Shown one piece after another: positions 1 through 7,904 of a stretch of DNA of 43,245 nucleotides; the stretch's first letter is position 1; each line of letters begins with the position of its first letter. Source of the DNA: Chara braunii (taxonomy: Eukaryota; Streptophyta; Charophyceae; Charales; Characeae); NCBI GenBank assembly GCA_003427395.1, contig BFEA01000322.1, positions 1,553,260-1,596,504 on the forward strand, read 5' to 3'. Position numbers and translations under genes: made by a program. The notes under the pieces are model-generated. The model worked only from the letters and a program-made list of their open reading frames with translations. It had not been told where the DNA came from and made no database searches.

Positions 1-73
<73 letters not shown>
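1..73. repeat. (AG)n microsatellite
   Basis: An uninterrupted AG dinucleotide run forms the left edge of the window. Similar (GA)n and (TG)n tracts recur at 15.2, 16.3, 28.5, 36.9 and 42.3 kb. Confidence 0.98.
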
Positions 74-77
<4 letters not shown>

Positions 78-585
78 AACACCCAGAGCAGACGCCATAA
101 GACGCCATCAGCGTGTGTTGCTGTGCGTCACGGCTACGCCGTGACGGGTTCCACTTGTTTTTACTAAGTCATGTGTAAAATTTAGACAAACTAATATTTG
201 GAAAGCCAAAATTTGACTAACTCCTTGGTTTTGTAAAAATTTCGGCATCGTTTCCCTTAGGGAAAGTGACTTACCAAAATTTATTCAAGGTCAAGTATAA
301 TAAAAAGATCCAAGAGAATGAAAAAATTGACCTAAGTTAAAAAAACTTAGCTCGGAAAATGCAATAATTGAAACTACTTCCTACCTCTCTAGCACGTGGC
401 GAACATCTAAAACAACTACCTGTCAAACTGAAACTCAGACTAAGTAGTAGCCTCACTCAGTCATATGCAGGCCAAGCCACAAAGATAAGTACTATCACCA
501 GCCCAAAGTTAACTTATCAAACAATAATTCATTGTCTTTCAATGATTTATCTCTTTATACCCAGCTTACATAGGGCATAAAGCTA
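74..585. other. AT-rich non-coding stretch with one perfect hairpin
   Basis: No gene is recognised. A perfect hairpin sits at 127-145 (GTCACGGC, 3-base loop, GCCGTGAC). At about 239-268 there is a diverged copy of the pseudo-palindromic motif that recurs at 2131-2493 (CGGCA, then CCCTTAGGG). A short open frame at 368-580 has no recognisable domain and is treated as chance. Confidence 0.6.
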
Positions 586-1310
586 TACCACCCAATCTTT
601 TGGGAACGTATGTAGCTCAGCCATAGAATATACACAAACACATGACACTACAATTTTTCTCTTCTTTTGGGCACATGACTAGGTTAGCCAGCCTAGTCGC
701 CATGAACCATTTAAGTATCCAAGTTATATATAACTGTCTGCACTTTGTTTTTTAAGGCAACATATGACTAAACCGGTCATCTTAGATGAAGATTCAACCT
801 GTCCCTTCTTACCATAATTTTATTCTTACTTCATACTCTCTTCAGTTGGTGATAAGCTATAGTCAGACCATCCAATGTTATGAAAAAATGTCTGACTAAC
901 CTCTTCATAAGTAAGTAATATAAGATATAAACAAATTTAGTCTTTTAGTTCCAGCATGTGCGCGGCTCCAGACGAAACCACCCAATCTTATGGGAACCTG
1001 TCCAGTCCTTTGTTTGAATTTCCTCCCTTAAAATAAAACAAGAGAGGGTCAGGGTCATCCAATCTTATGGAACATGTCCAACTCTCCTTCAGAACTACTA
1101 AAACATAAGAAAACTTAAAGAAGCAAGGCAACCAAGCCATCCAATCTTATGGAAAAATGCTCGGTCCCTGGAAGTTAAACACATGCAGCCCTCACAAGTT
1201 AAAGTAACCATACCACCCAATCTTATGGGAATCTGTCTAGTCCTTCAGACAATAAAAAAATAAACATAGCACTGGGTCCTCCAATCTTATGGAGATTCTC
1301 CCAGCCTTTG
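586..1310. repeat. Seven-copy array of a CCAATCTTATGG motif
   Basis: The core CCAATCTTATGG, or a one- or two-base variant, starts at 592, 872, 982, 1059, 1141, 1217 and 1281. Each copy is usually preceded by CCA or TCAT and followed by a short spacer and a TGTCCAGTC-like or CTCCCAGCC-like tail. Spacings are 280, 110, 77, 82, 76 and 64 bases, so this is a semi-regular array rather than a true satellite. The core is itself partly palindromic (CCA...TGG). It may be a 3' or LTR-proximal part of a plant retrotransposon; function unknown. Confidence 0.75.
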
Positions 1311-1900
1311 GTTGACCCATTCGAATATAAGCAATACAACCTTCCCCTCATCCTTCCCCCAGATGCAACCCCACAATCTGCTTTCAGTCAAACAATAAGA
1401 CTGAAATTGACATTATACATGCATTCCTTTACGTACATTTGAATTGCCATGAAAATCAAACCAAAAGTCAAAGTAGGGATGCACACAGTATACTCAGTCA
1501 ACTATAGCAAGAAGTACAAATAGGGTTTATACTGGGTTTATAGAAGGAAACGAACCTTTACCTCTCAGTTCTTTGCCTCCATAACTCCTCCCGAGTTCCG
1601 TCAAAGCTCCTGCAATCGGTGGGTTGCCTCCCAACAGAGTCTTGCTGCGGTCCTACGAGTTGCAATCCCGTCTGCCGCTTTCCTCTCAGATCAGGAATAC
1701 GACTTAGAGTAAGAAGGGCAGAAGGAGGGGTTTGAGACTCTCGAGATACAAGAGGGGGACAAACTCAACTCCAAGGAGAGGACCTTGTAATCTTTTTACG
1801 CTAGAGGGTCCCACAATGACGGCCAAAACGGTCAACAACTTGATCAAAACTTGAGTCAGACCGCCGGAGGAGGCGGGAGAATAGCGAGGGGCGGTAGGAG
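1311..1900. other. Non-coding, no gene seen
   Basis: No coding region is supported. The block GGTTGCCTCCCAACAG near 1621-1638 resembles sequence often found outside the coding part of plant LTR retrotransposons, but this is from memory and weak. Confidence 0.4.
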
Positions 1901-1938
1901 AACCCTAAACCCTAGAAAAAACCTAAGAAAACCCTAAC
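1901..1938 (+). promoter_or_regulatory. Telo-box-like cluster
   Basis: AACCCTAAACCCTAG followed by two further AACCTA/ACCCTAA units within 38 bases. AAACCCTA telo-boxes are typical of 5' regions of plant translation-related genes and also occur as interstitial telomere-like DNA. No gene starts just downstream, so a regulatory role is not shown. Confidence 0.4.
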
Positions 1939-2130
1939 CGGAGTTTAGGTGGTCAGGGGAGGGTAGCGGCGACCTAATCAAGAAAAAAAAAAACTATAGA
2001 GGGGAGGGGGAGAGAAATAGAATAAACAGTGAACTGTTGAGATAAAAATAAAATAAAAAAATAATTAAAAATAAATAAATAAATAAAATGTAAAGAGTGA
2101 GAAGAGAGAGTATTTATTTTTTTGGAATTT
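1939..2130. other. A-rich spacer
   Basis: A-rich, low-complexity DNA with repeated AAATAAA units. No gene or structured motif beyond this. Confidence 0.5.
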
Positions 2131-2493
2131 TCGGTGGCATTTTCCCACCCCACATGGGGTCAAAAATGTGCCAAGAGGAAGGAAAGAGCAAGAGGAGCAC
2201 ACTAATTTTCAAAATGCCACAAATTAAAATTTTCAGAAAAATAATAAATAAATAAGGAGGTGGAGGAAAGTGAAGAAAAACTAAGTTTTGAAAAATTTTA
2301 AAAGTTTTAGCAGCATTTCGTTACCCCCATGGGGTCGAAGTGTGCCGTCAGGAAAAAGACTAAGTAAAATGGGAAAATTTGGTCAGCGCTTTGCTACCCC
2401 CAAGGGGTCAAAATGTGCGGTAAGAAGAAAGTAGGGAGGAAAGACAAAATTTCGGCAACACTTCGTTTTCCCCAAGGGGTCAAAATATGCGCC
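2131..2493. repeat. Four-copy array of a pseudo-palindromic GGGG/CCCC motif
   Basis: Copies at 2131-2172, 2309-2348, 2382-2419 and 2450-2493. Each reads roughly GGCA, CATTTCG, CCCC, two bases, GGGGTCAAAATGTGCC, so each copy can fold on itself with CCCC..GGGG at the tip and GGCA..TGCC at the base. The last three are 68-73 bases apart. A weaker copy lies at 239-268. The palindromic form is kept although the sequence between copies differs. Confidence 0.7.
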
Positions 2494-2970
2494 GACAACA
2501 GAAAAGACTAAGTCCTAGCAAGATATAAAGGTGTTGTAGAAAATTTTAAATTTTCAGAATAAATAAAATAAAAATAAAACTAAATCAAAAAATGAGAAAA
2601 AAAGTAGGGACTAAGATAATTCGAATCTTTAGAGGAAAAGATAAAATTTACATCAAAGAGAAAGAGAAAATAAGAAAAACAGAAAATTCGAAGTTTGGGG
2701 GGGGGGATGAAAAAGTGATGAAGAAAGAGAGAAATAGGTGAGAAGAGAAAGAAAAAGTAAAGTGAGAGATGGGGGAGATGATGGGGTTGTAGTTGGGGGA
2801 GAGAAGGGGGAGAGGAGGGTGATAGAATGAGAGAAAAGGATATGGAAAAGATGGGGAGTAGTAGATGAGATTAGTAGAAGATGATGAGTGGGGAGGAGAG
2901 GAGAGAAAAAGAAAAAGATGAGTGGAGAGGGATTGGGGGATAGTAGGTTAGAGGTAGAAGGGTGATACCA
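2494..2970. other. Purine-rich non-coding DNA
   Basis: Strongly purine-biased plus strand (GA-rich, with a run of G at about 2697-2707). No open frame or known motif. Probably degenerate repeat. Confidence 0.5.
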
Positions 2971-2971
2971 G

Positions 2972-3287
2972 GCTCTTGGATCGCCAAGAGCAGAGCTCCA
3001 CCAAGATCCAGAGCCTTCAAGATGCTGCTGGCCTAATGCCTCAGTAATAAAAAAATAACGCTGATAATCTGTGGTTGACTGAGATCTTGATCAACCACAA
3101 ATTTCACTGTAGTGCAGCCCCCTAGCCAGGGGGGTCTTCAAGATCCTCAGCATGCTGCCACGTGGCACTGTAGATAGCCACCAGCTATCAGCCACGTGCG
3201 GAAGCAGCAACACTCATGCCCGCCCCGGGGGGGGCGGTGTAGGGGGTAAAGAGCTGTCGTGGCACTTCTTTAACACCAACGTGCCAC
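2972..3287. repeat. Cluster of seven small hairpins
   Basis: Perfect stems follow one another: 2972-2991 (GCTCTTGG/CCAAGAGC), 3070-3099 (TGTGGTTGA/TCAACCACA), 3118-3133 (CCCCCT/AGGGGG), 3156-3167 (palindrome TGCCACGTGGCA, containing a CACGTG G-box), 3173-3189 (GATAGC/GCTATC), 3221-3238 (CCGCCCC/GGGGCGG) and 3259-3287 (GTGGCAC/GTGCCAC). Seven in about 315 bases is dense. No coding frame covers the cluster. Confidence 0.75.
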
Positions 3288-3304
3288 AATCTCAACTTAG
3301 ATTG

Positions 3305-3410
3305 AGGCTTTGGCGAGTGTTTTAAGGCACTGGCTACACACGCGCATGAGTGTCAACTCCCCAGGTTCAAACCCTGACATTGGTAGCATCCCGAATCTTG
3401 ATAATATATA
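3305..3410 (+). mobile_element. tRNA-derived SINE-like head
   Basis: An A-box-like stretch TGGCGAGTGTTTTAAGGC at 3311-3328 resembles a tRNA-Leu-type D-arm with one base missing. 36 bases beyond its end is a perfect RNA polymerase III B box GGTTCAAACCC at 3364-3374. The intervening sequence does not fold as a clean anticodon arm, so this is not a functional tRNA gene. The arrangement is that of a tRNA-derived SINE. The 3' end is unclear; a TATATATCAGAGAGAG stretch follows. Confidence 0.5.
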
Positions 3411-3675
3411 TCAGAGAGAGGTCGCGAGGCGGGGCATAGCAGCGGGGCGCATGGCGCGTGCGCGTGTGCGGCGGCCTTGGCCTTGGCGCTTTCGCGCACG
3501 CATCGTAATACTCCTCTCCTTTTTCGCCACGTGTCTGTCTCTCCACGCTTCTGTTCTTTCCGCGGTTTTTTGTTGTTTTCACCCCCCAAAACCCTGAAAA
3601 TCCCGCTATCGGGATTACACCTATTTCTGCTGTTTTGTGAGGGAGGGAGGGCGGTTTGGAGCGGGGACCGTTCCC

Positions 3676-3687
3676 GCTCTGATACCA
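3676..3687 (-). other. Primer binding site of an LTR retrotransposon
   Basis: GCTCTGATACCA on the plus strand is the complement of TGGTATCAGAGC, the usual plant initiator-methionine tRNA primer site. It places the internal region of a minus-strand element to the left (lower coordinates), but no gag or pol is recognised there. Confidence 0.65.
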
Positions 3688-3688
3688 G

Positions 3689-4087
3689 TGTGCCGGACCC
3701 GCCGAGATGGCGGTCCGACAGGATGGAGACGAAGGGGTAAAGGAAGGAGGAAGTGGAGATGGAGCTGGAAGGGACAACGCAACTCCGACGCAGACTCAAC
3801 ACCGCACATACTCCAACAAGTGCAAAAATGATGAATGACGAAAAACAGACAACAGTTGGGGTATACCCCCAACGGACTGACTGACTGGACTGGACTGGAC
3901 TGGTATCGACAGTGGTACCGGGCAGGACTGGAACAACACACGACCTGTGGGGTCAGGCCACGGCCTGGTCCCACAGGCCGAACTGGCAAGTAACCAAATA
4001 GGCCTTGGTTGTAGGCCAAGGCAGATGGAGGCCCGCTGCATCGATCCCTGAATCTTTCTGACGAAGGGTTCGATGCTGTAACCAACA
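3689..4087 (-). mobile_element. Candidate 5' LTR next to the primer binding site
   Basis: Read on the minus strand, the block begins TGTTGGTTACAGC at 4087 and ends GGCACA at 3689, one base before the primer site, giving TG...CA ends and 399 bp. No second copy of this LTR was found in the window, so the element is either truncated or its other end lies outside. The TG start at 4087 was chosen for its TGTTGG form and could be wrong by some distance. A TGGACTGGACTGGACTGG micro-repeat lies inside. Confidence 0.5.
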
Positions 4088-4856
4088 ATGTAAGGCCTCA
4101 GTCTGGATCTTCGCTTTGAGGGACACTTAAATAAACATGTATTGTGCGACGCACGGACCTACCGAGACGTTTTTGAAAATTCACGTTGTTGTTAATGTCG
4201 TCCTTCGTACTTACGCACAAGTCACAGACAAGTGCATCAATCATTTAAAGGGTCAGAATCTTTTTAATCCTAGTTCAATCAGAAATAAAAATCTGGTCGG
4301 CCACCAACGCCGACTTTCACAATCATCAAAGGGAAAACAGATCACGCGCGCCTTAAGTTTGCGCGCCCACACACTCTCTACCCTAGTCAATTATCCAATC
4401 AATCGTAATCCACAGACGCAGTCGCGCCTCACGCGGTATACTTAGATTGTAAATCAGCTTATTTTCTGTTGCTTGCAAAAACCAGGGCAGATACTCTTGT
4501 AAGGGTATTCGCACCGACACCGCTTCGGCGGTTAGTAGGGTTATTGTGCGTCGTTCCTAAGTTGTCTCTGTTTTGTTTCGTTTCTCCTGCGTGACATGGC
4601 CGGGAGGGCTCCCCCTTTTTGCGAAAAAGGCAGGAGCCGATGCGCTCGACAACTGTTCGAGAGTTCTCTCAAACCACGCACACAAAAGTGGTGGCCACAA
4701 ACGGTTGTCTATCGTGGTGTGCTCCCTGAGTTTCGGGCCGAAATTGGAGGTGCCTCTGACCACTCTCGAAGTTGGCCACTTTGTAGGCAGGGCAAGGACC
4801 ACTATTCGAGAGCACTCTCGAAACCTGAATTCTGACCGCTCTCACTGTGATTTTCA
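4088..4856. other. No recognisable gene
   Basis: Several open frames of 60-120 codons exist on both strands (for example 4137-4445 on plus) but none has a recognisable domain. Nothing else is seen. Confidence 0.4.
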
Positions 4857-5192
4857 AGAGTTGGTATGGCGGTGCTCCTCCTCTCCAAATCTGGCGAGCC
4901 CCATGGGCCTCGGTCTGTTTTGTAAGTCGGTCTGGCAGCGTTAGCTGAGAGGACTGTATTTAGCAGGAAATTGCAGACCGTAAGTATTCAATGGGATGCT
5001 GGACCCGATTTCCAGCAAACAAACAGATTCAACAGTGATGTCAGTTACACCGGGTTGAATTGTGAGGTCCCCGGCCCCAGAAACTTGTATTGGAAATGAA
5101 ATGATACACGTTAAAAAAAAAAAAGAAAAAAAAAAGAGTTGGTATGGCGTGCTCCTCCTCTCCAAATCTGTCGAGCCCCATGGGCCTTGGTG
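4857..5192. repeat. Duplicated 57-bp block
   Basis: AGAGTTGGTATGGCG followed by GCTCCTCCTCTCCAAATCTG and GCGAGCCCCATGGGCC occurs at 4857-4913 and again at 5135-5192 with few differences. The copies are direct and about 278 bases apart. The same GAGTTGG(T)ATGGCG theme reappears at about 6595. Confidence 0.75.
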
Positions 5193-5689
5193 CGAGGTCT
5201 CCCGAAAATGGCCATTTGCAGGTGGGAGCCCAAGCTATTTCGGGAGTACTCTGCAATGCAATCTTTTTTTTTTTTTTTTCAAAGGGGGACAGCCTTGATA
5301 TATCATCATTGAGCTGACCAGGGGCCATGTCCCACTTGCACCGTTGAGTTGAGCTAGCTAGCTCGACAGTGTGACAGCTTTTCAAGCATTTTTTTATTCA
5401 TTAGAAATGAAGAAAGCTATTTTTTAATTTCCAGACGTTCTCTTTTTTATCATTTTTTCCATTTCATTTTTTTCACTCCTCTCTTCACGCACGGTGCCCG
5501 AACAACCTGGTGCCCGAATTCACGATGCAGGAGCATCACAATCAGGAGCGTCACAATCAGGAAAACAGGACAGCGTGAGGAAAATAACTTCCTCTTGAAT
5601 GCACCTATCCACTAAACGCGGCCAAATTCAACAACCTGTGTGAAAGTACTACCTCTTGGCCGGTCCCTTGTCGCTCCATTTGCAGAATC
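5193..5689. other. Non-coding spacer
   Basis: T- and A-rich tracts and a tandem pair of GGAGC(A/G)TCACAATCAGGA units at about 5530-5562. No gene. Confidence 0.4.
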
Positions 5690-6432
5690 GGGCTTCGGAT
5701 GGTATGGTACAATGATACGTCAGAAGCCAGGCTCATTGTGTCAATAAAAGTTGTCGTTCGGTGAGAAATCTTCGTCGAGCTGGCTACCAAGAAAAAAAAA
5801 ATGAGAGCTAGCTCAACGGAAGTAGGGGCGTTCTATTTGAGAAAAGGCATTTTACTCTGGTTTTCAATATTAAAAAAAGCAAGAAAAGGAAAAAAAAAAA
5901 ATTCTTTCCTTGAATCCACCGCTGGATTCGCAGGGACATCTAGCGTCTTGGACATCTAGCATCTTGGAGGTCGCGCCCTGTCACATGTGATTGAATGCTC
6001 AGCGTTGAGGTAGCTCAACGCTGGTAGTGGGACATGGACCCAGGCTGGGCTTCGGATGGTACTGTACAATGATACGTCAGAAGCCAGGCTCATTGTGTCA
6101 ATAAAAGTTGTCCTTCGGTGAGAAATAGTCGTTGAGCTGGCTACCAAGAAAAAAAAAAGAGAGCTAGCTCACTACCAAGAAAACGAAGAAAAAAAAATGA
6201 GAGCTAGCTCAACGGAAGTAGGGGGCGTTCTATTTGAGAAAAAAACATTTTACTCTGGTTTTCAATATTAAAAAAAGCAAGAAAAGGAAATTAATTTTTT
6301 TCTTTCCTTGAATCCACCGCTGGATTCGCAGGGTCGCAGGGACATCTAGCATCTTGGAGGTCGCACCCTGTCACATGTGATTGAACGCTCAGCGTTGAGG
6401 TAGCTCAAAGCTGGTAGTGAGACATGGACCCA
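5690..6432. repeat. Tandem dimer of a ~360-bp unit
   Basis: GGGCTTCGGATGGTA starts at 5690 and 6047 (period 357). Both copies continue with CAATGATACGTCAGAAGCCAGG, ATTGTGTCAATAAAAGTTGTC and, further on, AATCCACCGCTGGATTCGCAGGG. The second unit carries a small extra internal duplication (CTACCAAGAAAA...GAGAGCTAGCTCA). Only non-coding sequence is involved. Confidence 0.85.
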
Positions 6433-7037
6433 GCCCCAAGCAATTCGGAACTATTTGGTTTTACTCATCAAGGTGCATTATTTGGATTTGAAACTCTATT
6501 TCAGCAGTTCATGGGCGTACCCACTGAGCTAGGCTCTTGGGTGGAAAGCAAATTTCTGACTGCTCCCGAATGCATTCTGACATCTGCAAGTGGGGAGTTG
6601 GTGTGGCGATGACGCACTCCTGAAAATGGCCTTTCAAAAAGAAAAGAAACAAAAGAAGAAAGTGGCCTTTTTTACTCCAAGTCGGGAGTAGTGTGGCGAG
6701 GCCCTAAACTAGACGAGTGCATGTGGGCCGAGACCCCCGGTCGCCGTAGCCATCACTGTCAGATCAGGTGATGTTGGGGGGAGGGGGTCCGACCGTGGGT
6801 TCGGTACCGTTTCCCTCGGTCAGACTATCCACGCTGCTACAGTAGCCCCCCGTTCCTGCCCCAGGAGGATCGCCAGCTTATGGGCCATTTCCCCGTCTCT
6901 CACAATCAAGTCTGTTCTGTATATAGCGAACGTATTTCTACGTAGTGAGGTTCCCGCCTTTCCGTTCGTTTGCGCCATCGTCCTGGCTGTTTAGCTGCGC
7001 TCCATCTTGTCGTGTAAGCTGTTTGTTTGGTTTGTAG
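6433..7037. other. No recognisable gene
   Basis: Contains one terminal-repeat-like word GTAGTGTGGCGAGGCCC near 6690, shared with the small transposon family described at 12.6-14.1 and 29.3 kb. Otherwise unrecognised. Confidence 0.4.
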
Positions 7038-7262
7038 CTCGAACTGCTGGCGGGAAGGCTGCTGGAGTCCGCGAAGGAGGAGGTGATGAAAAGAGAAGTG
7101 GTTTCCGGAAAAGACGGTGACGGGGAGGACGACGGAGGATCTCAGGAAGGCGAGGACTCCGCAAAATCCAAGCGCAAATATCCGAGGGCATCCTGGTTCA
7201 CCATCGCGGCTGTATCTTCCCGAAGCTTCCTAGTACGGGCGCCGGTGCTAGGCGACTGACTC
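7038..7262 (+). CDS. Possible exon, acidic low-complexity peptide
   Basis: After an acceptor-like GTTTGTTTGGTTTGTAG, one frame is open for 74 codons to a TGA at 7260-7262. The peptide starts LELLAGRLLESAKEEV and continues through an acidic Gly/Asp/Glu patch (GDGEDDGG) into a basic KSKRK stretch. Composition looks like real coding sequence and resembles the style of the exon at 7905-10481, but no domain is recognised and no partner exon is found. It may be an upstream exon or a neighbouring gene's last exon, or it may be chance. Confidence 0.25.
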
Positions 7263-7904
7263 TTCGTGCGGGTCCTCGTCCCAGATCGGAGTGTTCGGAA
7301 CCATCTCTCTCTGGCTTTGTCCACAGGGAAGCTGCTCTCTTGCTCGCGTGGCGTTCACTCGCTCAAACAGGTGTCGAGGTGTAGCGTGGGCGGTAGGTGC
7401 GTGCTGTCCTGTTCAACGGTGTCACTGGTGAGGGGTGCGTTTGTGGGGTGATGAGAGGAACAGGCATGCCTCCCAGCCTTCTGGGGAAGCAGCGCCGACG
7501 CCCTGCGAGGAGCGGCAGATAGATAACCGCCACGTCCATAGCCGGCTTAATCAGATGTGGCCCGCCCGGGGAAGACGCAAAGGCGGGAAGTGCGCGGAGG
7601 TGATGAGCTGCTCCTTTTTTTTCTTGATCATCTCCCGTTCTTTGCCTCAGGTTGCCAAGAGGAGGTAGACTCACTGAGAGCAAAAAGACAGCTCTCTTTG
7701 TATTGCTGCACTGTCTTTGCGTTGTTTACTCAAGCCATCGCCATCGCCGTATACACACATCCATTCACAGTGAGATTCAGATATCCACACACGCGCATAC
7801 CTTCACTGCGAGATTCAGAGAATACTATTGTTGTTGTATGAAAAAGACATTCACGCAACGTATTTGTATAAAGGTATCTGCTAGTTAGACATACACGTAG
7901 ACTT
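7263..7904. other. Presumed upstream region of the PLIP-like gene
   Basis: No supported coding frame. The frame of the downstream exon is closed by TAA at 7869-7871. No convincing TATA box was found close to the ATG at 7905. Confidence 0.35.

Noticed and set aside
3311-3380. Functional tRNA gene
   Set aside because: The A box is defective, no anticodon arm or acceptor stem can be formed, and only the B box is intact.
3353-4088. Several overlapping 80-155-codon frames on the minus strand
   Set aside because: They run through the LTR, primer site and SINE-like head, overlap one another in different frames and show no domain.
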